DNA of 64,000 nt from Spodoptera frugiperda (lineage: Eukaryota; Arthropoda; Insecta; Lepidoptera; Noctuidae). Each line of letters begins with the position of its first letter. Within the stretch, counting starts at the first letter, position 1. Below the pieces are notes generated by a model that did no database searches, was not told where the DNA came from, and was given only the letters and a program-made list of their open reading frames with translations. The stretch lies in assembly GCF_023101765.2 (NCBI RefSeq), contig NC_064233.1, positions 5,789,501 through 5,853,500 on the forward strand. Direction: 5' to 3'. The translations under genes were made by a program, and so were the position numbers. Shown piece by piece: positions 1 to 9,320 of the stretch.

Positions 1-166
1 ACGTAAAATAATTGAGAAAAGCTCTACTAGTTTCGAGTCACAAAAGGAGTCTTCATCATGAGCAGCGTGCGCAAATGCGGCGACGTCACGCAGCCTACTG
101 ACGTCTGTATGCTTTAACTCGAAACTAGTAGAGGATATTCTCCATTAATTCACGCAAGTTTTTTTT
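1..166. mobile_element. MITE-G foldback element, left-edge copy
   Basis: The two ends fold back on each other: ctctactagtttcgagt near position 24 matches actcgaaactagtagag near 117 in inverted orientation. The same arms occur with a longer outer part (gtgagtaagccgataac) in the copies near 26.6, 36.0, 43.6 and 50.8 kb. No ORF is present, so this is a non-autonomous inverted-repeat element, probably cut by the window edge. Confidence 0.6.
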
Positions 167-173
167 TTTTTTA

Positions 174-366
174 AACGTTGCCCCACACTTGGATTTTCTC
201 CTGTGTCGTGGGTGCGTTTACAAACATACAAGTTCACATACACATCACGCCCAGACCCGGAACAACAATCTGTGGATCACACAAAGAGTTGTTCCGTGCG
301 GGAATCGAACCCGCGACACGTTGCACGGCAGCCAGTTGTCCAGCCACCGCGCCAACCGTGCAGTCT
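174..366 (-). mobile_element. SINE-C (tRNA-derived SINE), near full length
   Basis: Read on the minus strand, it starts with gactgcacggttggcgcggt and has a B-box-like ggttcgattcccgcacgg, then a conserved body and a tail ending ggggcaacg. The tRNA-like head with pol III box similarity defines a tRNA-derived SINE. Seven further copies occur in the window. Confidence 0.75.
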
Positions 367-562
367 GTAAGTAAACTGTGATTTTTAGTTAGTTTACATT
401 GTTGCTAAGTAAGAAGCAAGCATTTGTCACTCATAGGCCACCTATTGTTTGTGATGGATGCAAGCTATCGTCAAATGACGCATTGTGAACAATTTACCTT
501 AAATTAAAAGAAAAAATAAACATAACTACAACACTACTGTCTAAATTGAAACCGTAGGCGTA
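367..562. other. Unassigned intergenic DNA
   Basis: AT-rich spacer. No exon with splice signals and no tRNA was found on either strand. It lies downstream of the V-ATPase D-like gene, but no match to that family's C-terminal region is visible here. Confidence 0.4.
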
Positions 563-740
563 GGCGTAAGTAACCTATGGAGTTTCTAGCTCGTTCTTCT
601 CCATAGGAAACTACACTTTGGAACGAGAAAATAGCTTCACTAGAGGACTGACCGACAGACAGACAGACGTTGTTAATGTTATTATATTTGCTTTGACGTT
701 CAAAAGTGCCTTCCTATTCTATTTGAAATAAATATTTTTT
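563..740 (+). repeat. REP-F copy, forward
   Basis: This is the first copy of a repeat of about 180 bp that begins near taacctatggagtttct, contains ctcgttcttctccat and a gacagacagac run, and ends tttgaaataaatg plus a simple tail rich in gactttga. The tail suggests retroposition by a LINE that ends in a microsatellite. At least ten copies lie in the window, in two subfamilies. Confidence 0.6.
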
Positions 741-744
741 TACT

Positions 745-804
745 TTTTCAAAGTCAAAATCAGAATCATTTATTTCAAATAGACCGGGTAGGCACTTTTG
801 AACG
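745..804 (-). repeat. REP-F copy, inverted, split by LINE-L
   Basis: This is the 3' end of REP-F in inverted orientation, facing the copy at 563-740. It is interrupted by LINE-L and resumes at 1741-1800. The 14-bp stretch ggcacttttgaacg occurs on both sides of the insertion (791-804 and 1741-1754). Confidence 0.65.
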
Positions 805-1428
805 CCGTGGGATTTGGAGGCGAAGGTGCTCGCGCGCGTGTTCAGTTTGCGCGCCGACGCGTGTCGCCGGGGCGAAACTCCACTGCCGCGCCAGATCAGT
901 GCGTGGCGGGACGAGCTCCGGCGCGATCTCATGGCGGAATGGCAGCAACGACTGTCGCAACCGAAGGCTGGGCTCGCTGTCATCGCAGCGGTAAGTCCCC
1001 TCTTTGAGGAGTGGCTAGAGAGGCGCCACGGCGTCCTCACCTACCGCCTGACGCAGGTGCTTACCGGACATGGGAGTTTCGGTAGGTTCCTGTTCCTTAT
1101 TGGGCGGGAGGAAACGCCCGGGTGTCATCACTGTGAGGACCGCCCGGAGGACACGGTAGAACATACGGTGGCGGTGTGCCCTGCATGGGCTGAGCACCGC
1201 CAAGTCCTCAGGGATGTGGTCGGCGACGGCGACCTCTCGCGCCCGGCACTGGTTCAGGCCATGGTGCGGAGCGAGAGGGACTGGGATGCCGTCTCCTCCT
1301 TCTGCGAAGCAGTCATGCTAGCTAAGGAGGAGGCGGGGCGCGTGAGAGAACAAACCTCCTCACGCCCTAGCCGTCGCGAGAGACAGTCCGGGCGTCGGGG
1401 ATCGCGAGACGATCTCCGGCCACCGTAA
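805..1428 (+). pseudogene. C-terminal fragment of a LINE ORF2 (reverse transcriptase tail)
   Basis: The frame is open from the very first base of the insertion (it reads PWDLEAKV) to the stop at 1428, so there is no true start codon here; the 5' part was lost during target-primed reverse transcription. About 110-125 residues in there is a CCHC knuckle, C-HH-C-x9-H-x4-C, around GCHHCEDRPEDTVEH, preceded by LTYRLTQVLTGHGSFG. This arrangement is typical of the C-terminus of R1/LOA-type LINE polymerases, downstream of the RT domain. The last ~40 residues are rich in Arg and Ser. The fragment is not functional alone because endonuclease and RT domains are absent. Which R1-group lineage it belongs to cannot be settled from the tail. 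Confidence 0.85.
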
Positions 1429-1740
1429 GTGCGGGCCTGCGGACGGCGAGCAAGGGTAGCTCACCGCCCGAACAGAACCAGACCCGTGCGTGCAGCGCGA
1501 CGCGTTCCGCGCGCGCCTCAAAGAGCCATCAGACCACCACAGATGGGGCCCAGCAGGGCTGATGCCTGACCCGGAGCTGCGGACTACCTAGCGGGTTTAC
1601 CGGGGCTCCGGCTCGAAAAGCAGGAGAAGGAACGGGGTGGTTTTTAGTCAGTAAGAGTCTGACAATCCCTCTCGCCTCACCCAAGGCGAGAAAAGTCATT
1701 GGATGATTTTCCCCCTCAAAAAAAAAAAAAAAAAAAAAAA
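805..1740 (+). mobile_element. LINE-L: 5'-truncated R1-like non-LTR retrotransposon, longest copy
   Basis: The insertion is bounded by a 14-bp target-site duplication and ends in a long poly(A) after tttccccctc. It holds the last ~208 codons of a reverse-transcriptase ORF followed by a ~310-bp 3' UTR. That UTR contains the ggagctgcggactacctag to gattttcccccctc segment found alone in about twenty other places, so those fragments are 5'-truncated copies of this family. The inserted DNA is GC-rich compared with its surroundings. Assignment to the R1 side of the LINE tree rests on the C-terminal zinc-knuckle context and is an inference. Confidence 0.85.
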
Positions 1741-1754
1741 GGCACTTTTGAACG

Positions 1755-2015
1755 TCAAAGAAAATATTACAATATAAAGAAATCAAAATGTCTGTCTGTT
1801 TTAAGCAATATTTGACTTTGTATAAAAAAAGAAGTTAAAAAAGCAATATTGTATATTATTATGTCAATGAAACTTCGTCTACGGTTTCAAATTAAAATAA
1901 AACTAATTTTAAACAACACAGACTACAGAGATTACTTTTAATTTGAGCAAAATAATTGAATATTCAAGTTTCATTTTAATTAAATCAAATACCATTTCGT
2001 TATTATTTGTTTAAT
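1755..2015. other. Remainder of inverted REP-F, then AT-rich spacer
   Basis: Up to ~1800 this continues the interrupted REP-F copy. The rest is AT-rich with no coding exon recognised on either strand. Confidence 0.4.
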
Positions 2016-2320
2016 GACTGCCTCGTTGGTCGAGTGGTCGCGACTGCGACTGCGACTGCGACTGCAACTGCCGAACGAGGGGTCTCGGATTCGATTCCCG
2101 GGTCGGGCAAAGAACTACTGGGGTGGTTTCGGTTTTTCAAAAATTTCTCAGTGGTACACGGAGTCTGGAATTGTGTCCAGTATATGACAATAGGCTCACC
2201 CCGTATTACATGGGACTTATATCACAAATGGTGAAAAGAGGGTGTACATTGTATAGCGGCATTATGTGCCGTAATGAGCACCTCTTCCTACCCCTTCGGG
2301 GATAAAAGGCGTGACGTTGC
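2016..2320 (+). mobile_element. SINE-A (tRNA-derived SINE), full length
   Basis: The head gactgcctcgttggtcgagt gives an A box and ggattcgattcccgggtcg a B box. The body then runs through a conserved tail ending ggggataaaaggcgtgacg. I recall this as a common noctuid SINE family. This copy carries a short gcgact hexamer expansion between the two boxes (about 2039-2068). Thirteen other copies or fragments follow in the window. Confidence 0.8.
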
Positions 2321-2451
2321 GTTGTTTGAAGACTAATCTAAAAATAATCATATAGCCTTGTTGGTCGAGTAGTTAAAATGTGAACTACCGATCATAGGGT
2401 CCCTGGTTTTATTCAACTTATGTATTATGAGTGTGATTCATTTCACGTCTT

Positions 2452-2795
2452 GTGTGGAAGAGCCATGCTTTGAAAGAAATGGACTCGATTGGAGAGATAC
2501 CACGGCCTCACAAAAAACCGACATGAAACAATAGTTGCGTTGTGTTTCGCCGTAACCTTACGGTTCCCCCATTCCTAATCTTTCCAAGGCTCTAGGCCCC
2601 AAGTGACCATCAGCGGCCCGTTTCACCACAGGTGCTCATGTCTAATTCCTAACCTTGCTCCGAGAGAAAGGTTCGGCTCAGGTCAACAACTGTAACCAAA
2701 ACGGCTCATGTGACGGTAGTTTCAGGTGTCGATATGCGGCGTCGATTGCTTACCATCAGGTGATCAGGATGCTGGTTTACCGGCTTATCACATAA
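2452..2795 (+). repeat. SINE-B copy, diverged
   Basis: SINE-B is a ~290-bp dispersed repeat running from gtgggagagccatgcttcgg to a 3' end near ttaccatcaggtgatccgtc plus a short A-rich tail. It is abundant here in both orientations. I recall it as widespread in noctuids but cannot name the driving LINE. This copy carries extra sequence in its middle. Confidence 0.65.
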
Positions 2796-2841
2796 AACAA
2801 AATCAGAAACCAAAAGAAAGAATCATTTTTTTTTTTTACTT

Positions 2842-3017
2842 TTAATATATAAAGCTGAAAAGTTTGTTTGTTTGTTTGGACGCGCTAATCTCCGGAATTA
2901 CTGGTCCGATTTGAATAATTATGTTTGTGTTGGATGGCGCATTTATCGAGGAAGGTTATAAAACATCACACAATCAATAGGACCCGAGCAGAGCGAAACC
3001 GCGCGGAAGTAGCTAGT
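2842..3017 (+). mobile_element. HEL-1 (Lep1-type non-autonomous Helitron)
   Basis: It carries the internal signature ataaagctgaaaagtttg, tttgaataatta and the 3' end gcgcggaagtagctag followed by T. The 3' CTAG and absence of a target duplication fit Helitrons. The extreme 5' end is diverged in this copy. Confidence 0.65.
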
Positions 3018-3117
3018 GAAATATAAGATTAAATTGCGAATACCAATTATTTTGCTCAAACAAAAAAATAATATAATATTACGAACAGTATATTACGACA
3101 AAAGATAAAGCACTTAC

Positions 3118-3143
3118 CTGCGTGTAAAACCATGGATTCAGTA
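3118..3143 (-). CDS. V-ATPase D-like gene, coding exon 6 (26-nt microexon)
   Basis: A 26-nt exon lies between a tttttttatag acceptor and a gtaagtg donor. It completes the split codon from exon 5 (AA|T) and reads NTESMVLHA before ending in phase 1. It corresponds to the TNRRVNAIEHV region of the family. A caution is that a similar 20-bp stretch in inverted orientation lies at 3569-3588, next to a SINE-B copy. Confidence 0.5.
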
Positions 3144-3284
3144 CTATAAAAAAACATACAGTAATACGAACACAAGCTGTGCTAGCCTTTCTGGGGGACT
3201 GATACGAGGTCCGGCTTAGTCCGGCTTATTGTAGTACGAAGATGTTAATTACAGTACATGAGCGACTCGCACTCTTCGCTCAAT

Positions 3285-3565
3285 GGTCTTTTTTGATGAA
3301 ACACAGCCATGGTAAGCAAATCACCGCCGCCCATGGACTTTTTGAAAGTCCAGAGGCGTTACAAATAAAGATTGCCGGCTTTTTGCAGGATTGATTTGTA
3401 GGGTTGTTAAGAAAGAATATGGAAGTTTGGGAAGACCTGTAAATAGGCCTCCGGTAACCTCACGTTTACAACAACACAGCTAAGCGTTGTTCACTCGGTT
3501 TTCGGTGAGGCCGAACAATCATCCGGTCAAGCCGGCCCATTCGTGCTGAAGCATGAGTCATGCTT
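3285..3565 (-). repeat. SINE-B copy
   Basis: An inverted copy within the intron between exons 5 and 6 of the V-ATPase D-like gene. It ends at cattcgtgctgaagcatgag, the 5' end of the repeat on the minus strand. Confidence 0.6.
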
Positions 3566-3636
3566 GGTACTGAATCCATAGTTTTAACCCTCAATAAGGC
3601 ACAATCTACACTAAAAATTAAAGAAGAAAGGCTTAC

Positions 3637-3797
3637 TTGTTAGCAGCCTTGTGAGCTTGTTCAATAAGAACAAAGGTAATCTTGTATTGTACGATCAGTA
3701 TCATCAGCTTAACCAACTCCTCCCATAAATCTTTGCAATTGGCTATGCACATACCTCCGTTGTTCAGCCCCAAGTATGGATAGGGATCAACGTCGGA
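3637..3797 (-). CDS. V-ATPase D-like gene, coding exon 5
   Basis: A 161-nt exon lies between acceptor tttttttcag and donor gtaagc. It starts in phase 0 (SDVDPYPYLGLNNGG) and ends with two bases of a split codon after EQAHKAAN. It corresponds to the GLARGGQ...SLQTSFVTLDEV helix of subunit D. Read without splicing, a TAA would follow directly, so the exon could alternatively be terminal; the in-phase microexon beyond argues for splicing. Confidence 0.7.
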
Positions 3798-3865
3798 CTG
3801 AAAAAAATAATAATATTTGTTTTTAAACTGACACGGTCACTAACACTAACATTAGAACTTAAGAC

Positions 3866-3997
3866 GGGATATTTACCATGTTTATTTATGTCTATGAGTT
3901 TCCGATATTTCGGCACTGTTCATCTGTCATCATGGCGCTTGCAACAGTATCGAAATATCGGAAACTCACAAAAACTAATAAACATGGTAAATGTCCC
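3866..3997. mobile_element. Short palindromic MITE
   Basis: Inverted arms gggatatttaccatgtttat and ataaacatggtaaatgtccc flank a core with a second inverted match, gtttccgatatttcg against cgaaatatcggaaac. Half of a related copy is at 42297-42346. No ORF is present. Confidence 0.65.
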
Positions 3998-4011
3998 GGT
4001 TTTATTTAGCT

Positions 4012-4158
4012 TTTTTGAGGGGGGGGGGGGGGATCATCGACTTCTCCCGTCCTAAGCGAGAGAGAGTATCAGACTCTTACTAACTAAAAACCACCCCGTT
4101 CCTACTCCTGCTTTTCGAGCCGGAGCCCCGGTAAACCCGCTAGATAGTCCAGTGCTCC
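4012..4158 (-). mobile_element. LINE-L 3' fragment
   Basis: The minus strand reads the LINE-L tail, from the cggactatctagcggg region through the gtgagagtctgac region to a homopolymer. On the plus strand the end appears as a g run after tttttt, so the poly(A)-proximal C run has expanded. Confidence 0.7.
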
Positions 4159-4208
4159 TAAATAAAGGAAATAAAAACATCTAAAAATAATTAAGCAAAA
4201 ATAACGAT

Positions 4209-4225
4209 CGCCCCCGGGTGGGCTC

Positions 4226-4262
<37 letters not shown>

Positions 4263-4281
4263 GCCATTGCGCCACGGAGGC
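4209..4281 (-). tRNA. tRNA-Asn(GTT)
   Basis: A 73-nt gene folds into a full cloverleaf: acceptor GCCTCCG with CGGGGGC and discriminator G, D arm gcgc/gcgc, anticodon loop CTGTTAA and T arm ggtgg/ccacc around ttcgagc. A TTTTT pol III terminator follows on the minus strand. It lies in an intron of the V-ATPase D-like gene, in the same orientation. Confidence 0.95.
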
Positions 4282-4886
4282 TAGTGAAGAAGCTTCCAAA
4301 ATTTGTCATTACTCTCCAGGAATTATTATTAAAGACCCTATTTCTTAAGAAATTATACAAAAGTAAGTTAGTAAAGTGTCTTTTTGTTCATAAACAACAA
4401 AAAATAACAATTAGGAGATAATCAAGTACAATAATTAAATAGTTTTATGTTGCTCGTAATTTCCTATATTTACTATAATAACTCTAATCTTAAACGCCCC
4501 AGATGTCGTTGGTCTACAAACACACAAGACTATTGACCCGAGATCAATAACCTTATGTCAATCCGCTACACAAATCTGTGTATTAAGATCAATTTTTGAT
4601 GGAAATTTCCATACAAGTAATTTTGAAAATCAAGGTTATTAATTTTGAGCCTTTCAGTACGGTAGTAGTATAATGTCACCGGTTTAAAAATATAGTTTTG
4701 AATGTTCAGTTTTGACGGTTGGCTATTGCTATACAACATCAATGTTGATCCGTCTGCGAAAGAATACGGTTACCTAGGGGCAAAAAAATTATAAAGAAAA
4801 TTGGTTTTGTGCATAATAAACTCACAAAAACTACTTTTAAATATGTTTATAAAAAGACAATACCCGACTTTTGATAAAAATCTTAC

Positions 4887-4974
4887 ATCTGCTCAGCATA
4901 AAGGTTAGTCTCACTTTCACGCCTGAAAACTTAAAGAGATCGGATGAATAGTCCTTACAGTTATGTGATCTAGC
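4887..4974 (-). pseudogene. Degenerate duplicate of V-ATPase D-like exon 4
   Basis: Sequence from the acceptor (ttgtag) through TCAGGCGTGAAAGTGAGA to a gtaagattt donor matches exon 4 at 5290-5361. At 88 nt against 72 nt it cannot keep the frame. Flanking intron sequence (aaaaacatta) is duplicated too, so a ~110-bp genomic segment was copied. A SINE-A copy separates the two. Confidence 0.6.
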
Positions 4975-5026
4975 CTACAAACAGAAGCTTAAAAATAAAA
5001 AACATTACTGAATAGTTAGTTTTCTT

Positions 5027-5220
5027 AATCTCGTTGGTCGAGTTTGGTCGCACACAAGTGCTACTGCCGACCTACAAGGGGTACCCCGGGTTCGACTTCG
5101 GGTTTACCGGGTCCGGGCAAAGTATTGAACTGGGCTTTTTAGTCGGATTTTGAAAATTTTCAGTAGTAGCACGAAGTCTGGATAATTTTGTACCCGGTAC
5201 CTATGGCAATCTGCATCACC
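5027..5220 (+). mobile_element. SINE-A, strongly diverged
   Basis: The head tcgttggtcgagtttggtcg and body gggcaaagtattgaactggg are recognisable, but box B is disrupted by a small insertion. This is an old copy lying between exon 4 and its duplicate. Confidence 0.6.
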
Positions 5221-5289
5221 ACCAAAGTTATTAGAGAACAAATGGGTCCACATACAACATAAATTGTAAAAAATAAAATATGAACTTAC

Positions 5290-5361
5290 ATCTTCAGCAT
5301 AAAGGTTTCTCACTTTCACGCCTGAAACACTTCTCGGTTGAGTCTTTACAGTTATTGTAGC
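5290..5361 (-). CDS. V-ATPase D-like gene, coding exon 4
   Basis: A 72-nt exon, exactly 24 codons, starts and ends in phase 0 between an attttgttttag-type acceptor and a consensus gtaagt donor. It reads ATITVKTQPRSVSGVKVRN, matching the AQIKVRTKKDNVAGVTLP segment that follows the first long helix of subunit D. Confidence 0.75.
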
Positions 5362-5469
5362 CTAAAACAAATAAAAAAAACATTACATAAGATTTTAAAG
5401 CGCTTCGTGACCAAACAAGACCGTATGTATATAAGGGATTTTAAACCGAAAGTCGCTTCGGATCTAAGT

Positions 5470-5650
5470 ATCCTTCCTTGTGCGAACTGCTAGGGAGTCG
5501 AATTCTTTGCCGGAGTCACTGTTTCTTAATGGGTATAACCTGGGTGTCTTCAAGGCCCGAGTGAATAGGTTGCTTATGGGCAGACGTGCTCCATTTTAGG
5601 CCGCATCATCGCTTACCATCAGGCGAGATGGTGGCCATCAAATATCTGTG
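5470..5650 (+). pseudogene. LINE ORF C-terminal relic (same family as 61.6 kb)
   Basis: It reads SLPESLFLNGYNLGVFKARV and then LLMGRRAP before an in-frame TAG, matching the ORF at 61589-61858. The segment is the C-terminus of a CR1/Jockey/RTE-like reverse transcriptase and is degenerate. Confidence 0.6.
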
Positions 5651-5664
5651 TTATTATCAAATAA

Positions 5665-5860
5665 CTAGCTACTTCTGCGCGGTTTCACCCGCACTGCTCG
5701 TTTCCTTTTGATTGTGGCATGATGATTTATAGCCTTTAACCTTCCTTGATAAATGCGCTATCCAACACAAAAAGAATTATTCAAATCAGACCAGCAGTGC
5801 CAGAGATTAGCGCGTTCAAACAAACAAACAAACTCTTCAGCTTTATAATATTAGTATAGA
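5665..5860 (-). mobile_element. HEL-1 (Lep1-type Helitron), complete
   Basis: On the minus strand it begins TCTATACTAATATTATAAAG and ends GCAGAAGTAGCTAG. It sits exactly between host A and T with no duplicated target, as expected for Helitrons. No Rep/helicase ORF is present. Confidence 0.75.
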
Positions 5861-5879
5861 TGTATGAATGAAATAGAAA

Positions 5880-6120
5880 GCATTGACGTCATCTGATTTT
5901 TTACGTCAAATAGCAGATTTAATTCTAGCTAATATCAGCTAGAAAATTCGAAAATTAAGCATCTAGACCATCAAATCTATGTTGTATGAAAGTGTTATTA
6001 TTGAATATGTTAGATATTGTATTGAAAAGTCGAAATAATTTATTTTTGACTGAGGAATCTACAAAAGATACAAGTAATTACTCATATCTTTTGTAGATAA
6101 TGTGTTTCAAGACAATATAT
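5880..6120. repeat. Diverged copy of the duplicated 8.98/11.14 kb segment
   Basis: Shares cattgacgtcatctgatttt, acgtcaaatagca and aaataatttatttttgac with the segments at 8980-9320 and 11140-11470. Function unknown. Confidence 0.45.
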
Positions 6121-6368
6121 TAAAGAACATAGTAATTAGTTAAATGTATGACAACGGCACTAATATAAATAGAATTGAAAAAAAAGAAAGAAAGGACACT
6201 CGATATTGACCGATTTTTAAAATTCACTAAATCAGCGGTTACTGTTGTGTTTGTAACCATTCTAAATATAAATGAGACAGGTCTTATTTATAAAATTCAT
6301 TCATTTGAATATTTAATAGAGGTATTTTTTTTTTTAAGCATACAGGTATTTTAACATTGTGAAACATC
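6121..6368. other. Unassigned AT-rich spacer
   Basis: No exon, repeat family or RNA gene recognised upstream of the tRNA-Glu gene. Confidence 0.4.
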
Positions 6369-6440
6369 TCCCGTATGGTCTAGTGGCTAGGATACCTGGC
6401 TTTCACCCAGGAGGCTCGGGTTCGATTCCCGGTACGGGAA
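6369..6440 (+). tRNA. tRNA-Glu(TTC)
   Basis: A 72-nt cloverleaf has acceptor TCCCGTA/TACGGGA, anticodon loop CTTTCAC, B box ggttcgattcc and a following TTTTT terminator. Confidence 0.95.
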
Positions 6441-6603
6441 AATCTTTTTGTAGTACTATTCAATTTTTTTTTCTCTAGAGACAGATAAAAAATAATTTTC
6501 TCTATGATAAAATGAAAATTGTTAATAACACATAATATCAATTAAAATATTTTATAGATTGGTTATCCTAGGAAAAGAAAAAAAAAAATAATTTATACCA
6601 CAT

Positions 6604-6677
6604 AGGCCCCGGCGAGATTCGAACTCACGATCTCCTGTTTACTAGACAGGCGCTTTAACCAACTAAGCCACGGCGCC
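6604..6677 (-). tRNA. tRNA-Thr(AGT)
   Basis: A 74-nt gene has acceptor GGCGCCG, anticodon loop CTAGTAA, B box gttcgaatctc and a long TTTT run downstream. The fourth acceptor pair is G-G in all three window copies, so it is a feature of the local family. Confidence 0.93.
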
Positions 6678-6775
6678 TCTGGTATCAATTTGCAAAATAG
6701 TCTTATAGTACACAATTTTACAAATTATTTTTAACTATCTTATACCTGCGTTTACGTCATAGATAATAAGTATAC

Positions 6776-6900
6776 ATAAATAACCTCACGCCTGTCTCCC
6801 ATGGGGGTAAGCAGAGACAATGAAACGCCAATTGCTACGAATCTTATACACCTCTTTCGCTTCATCAACAGTCATCAGTCTTTTCATGCATGGCCCTTCT
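6776..6900 (-). repeat. REP-J copy
   Basis: A ~115-bp dispersed sequence with ctcacgcctgtctcccatgg, ggcagagacaat and cacctctttcgcttcatc. Copies are at 11878-11985 and 28628-28755. It may be a LINE 3' end; orientation is uncertain. Confidence 0.45.
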
Positions 6901-7044
6901 TTAATATATATTATTAAAAACGATGGACAAAAGCAGATTTACGAAAGAAATATACAAGGTGGATATGAATGGGGCCGTCTGTAGAGGGCGACTTAAATGG
7001 GCATACAGGTAATAAGCTAATCCTATTTCCTTTGTGAAAATTTA

Positions 7045-7280
7045 AGTGTGGGAGAGCCATGCTTCGGCACGAATGGCCCAAAACAACGCTTGCGTTGTGT
7101 TTCGTTGTGTGAGGGAAGTTACCTTAGGCCTAATTACCCAAATTTCTGATAATTTTAAATTCCTAACCGTCAAAAGGACTTGTAACGGCTTTGGTGTTTC
7201 GAGTGTCCATTGGCGGATCCGATTGCTTACCATCAAGTGATCCGTCTACTCGTTTACCGGCTTATAGGTACCATAAAAAG
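7045..7280 (+). repeat. SINE-B copy, internally deleted
   Basis: It runs from gtgggagagccatgcttcgg to the ttaccatcaagtgatccgtc end, lacking about 50 bp near the 5' third. Confidence 0.65.
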
Positions 7281-7899
7281 GTAAATTTGTAAGGTGTGTA
7301 GTCCATTACTTTGTATGTATAACAGAATCATACCTAATGTATTTTTTTAATCTTTGAACAGTTTCAATTCATGCCCCTATTTTAATTACATATGTATAAC
7401 TACTAGATATAATATGTATTATAAAGCTGAAGAATTAGTTTGAACGCGTTCATCTCCGAAACAGCTGGTTTGAATAGGATAGATGAGTAATTTTTACTAT
7501 TTTTTTAATATTCGTCTTGTAGATTACTATCGAAATCTAACCTAGATTTTGGTGTTAGATTTACAGTTTGATTCTTAAAGATAACATGAGACAATGAATT
7601 TAAATTACTTAACTATAACAATACATAAGAAATACATTAAAATAACATGTAAACATAAGCACAACATAAGATAAGTACATACATACATACTACATAATAT
7701 CAATTTTTGATAAATAATTATTTATCAAAAATATTTTATCTCTAGGTACTCCTATTGATAAAATTCTTAATATTTGTTGTAAGTTAATTAATAAATGTTC
7801 GTTTATCGGTTATCAATTAATGCTTTAAATGTAAACAAACAATTAATATCTGCCGGGATTGCCAAGAGAATGAAAAGAGCTGAAAAAAAGAGCTGTTTT
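7281..7899. other. AT-rich intron/intergenic DNA
   Basis: Only short ORFs are present. A short inverted repeat (ttttgataaataattatttatcaaaa) lies near 7700-7730. No gene is recognised. Confidence 0.4.
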
Positions 7900-8065
7900 A
7901 AAAAGAGTAACGATAGAGTTTCTTGCTCGTTCTTCTCCATTCGAAGCTACACTTTGGAACGAGCGCCTAGCTTCACTGACAGATAGACTGACGGACAATT
8001 CAATTTGACGTTTCAAAAGTGCCTAATTTAGGATTAATTGAAAGAGATGCTTTGACTTTGACTGA
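7900..8065 (+). repeat. REP-F copy (second subfamily)
   Basis: It carries taacgatagagtttcttgct, the cttctccattcgaagctac variant and a tttgactttgact tail. Confidence 0.6.
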
Positions 8066-8244
8066 TGTGCTTCCTACCTGAGGGGCGCCTATAGATATAT
8101 TTGTAAAACAATGACTGTAGTCACTCCAAACGTCATTTGGCTTTCAACAAATTTGCTCATAGTCTGGCAACTGATTGTAAATGAATAGAGAAGGAAAAAA
8201 AATGTTAACAAACAGACCGTAAAACCGGATTTTTTTACTTTTAG

Positions 8245-8380
8245 TCCCGAGCTACAGACTACCTAGCGGGTTTACCGGGGCTCCAGTTTAAAGCAAAAAT
8301 AGGAACGGGTGGTTTTTAGTCAGTTAGAGACAAAAACTTATGTCAGTTAGAGACAGTCACTCTCGCCTCACCCAAAGCGG
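8245..8380 (+). mobile_element. LINE-L 3' fragment, with internal duplication
   Basis: The LINE-L tail from gagctacagactacctagcg. The stretch gtcagttagagaca is repeated at the middle. It abuts a SINE-C copy. Confidence 0.6.
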
Positions 8381-8546
8381 CTGCAATGTATAGCCGGTTC
8401 GATTCCCGCACGAAACAATTCTTTGTGTGATCCACAAATTATTGTTTTGGGTCTGGGTTGCATATGCATGCGAAATTGTATGTTTGTAACCGCAACGACG
8501 ACACTACACAGGAGAAAATCCTATTGTAGGGCAACGTTTTTTTTTA
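8381..8546 (+). mobile_element. SINE-C, 5'-truncated
   Basis: It starts inside the tRNA-like head (ggttcgattcccgcacg) and runs to gggcaacg plus a T/A-rich tail. Confidence 0.7.
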
Positions 8547-8751
8547 AAAAAAATACCTACTATAGTTATTGGATACGATAATCGAAACCGAGACTCTTTG
8601 TTTGGCAGTCACACTTTCGACATTTGAACTGCAAATGAGGTAGTCTAATTTGACTAAAATATAATTAAAAAAAAACACACTAATATTTCCAAAAAATAAC
8701 ATCAACGTAAGAAATGTAATTTTTATCAACTATAAAAAGTATACACCACAT

Positions 8752-8825
8752 AGGCCCCGGCGAGATTCGAACTCACGATCTCCTGTTTACTAGACAGGCG
8801 CTTTAACCAACTAAGCCACGGCGCC
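8752..8825 (-). tRNA. tRNA-Thr(AGT)
   Basis: Identical in its tRNA body to the copy at 6604-6677, with the same first bases of the 3' flank (atgtggt), which suggests duplication of a tRNA unit. A TTTTT terminator follows. Confidence 0.93.
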
Positions 8826-8979
8826 TCTGTGTCTCAATCCGAATTTTCACATAGTATTTTTTTTTTCAGATACATACACGTTTTATACATTTGTTTTTTA
8901 TGATAAATATCAGAAAAGATTATATCATTTAAGTTAAATGGAAAGAGTTCAATCTCTAAATCATATTGTATAACAATAC

Positions 8980-9320
8980 CAACGATCGATCCTGGCTTCG
9001 CATAACCGTACAAATACGATAGTTTCCTACTAGACAAATTCAATACTTTTATCGAAATATCAAAAACGTTACTTTTCTATAAATTTTGTAGGAGATTGCC
9101 ACTTATGACGTCAATTTTTTTGGGTCAAATAGCATACTTACTGATGTGCAATTAGCTAGAAAAATTCAATAAATAAGTATATTGTCAAATTAATGAATGA
9201 AAGTACGATTATTTTGGGATATTTTATTATATTAAAATGTCAAAATAATTTATTTTTGACCTAGGAAACTACCAAATTGTGTGTGAAGTAATGTTTCTTT
9301 ACTAAATTATGCAAACAATA
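8980..9320. repeat. Segment duplicated at 11140-11470
   Basis: About 340 bp from ccaacgatcgatcctgg to acaatatacacgtaa is closely similar to 11140-11470. It contains tacgatagtttcctactag and gagattgccacttatgacg. No recognised coding content. Confidence 0.6.

Noticed and set aside
3637..3800. Gustatory-receptor C-terminal exon
   Set aside because: The hydrophobic KLMILIVQYKITFVLIEQ stretch first suggested a chemoreceptor, but joining upstream exons gave a consistent alignment to V-ATPase subunit D instead.
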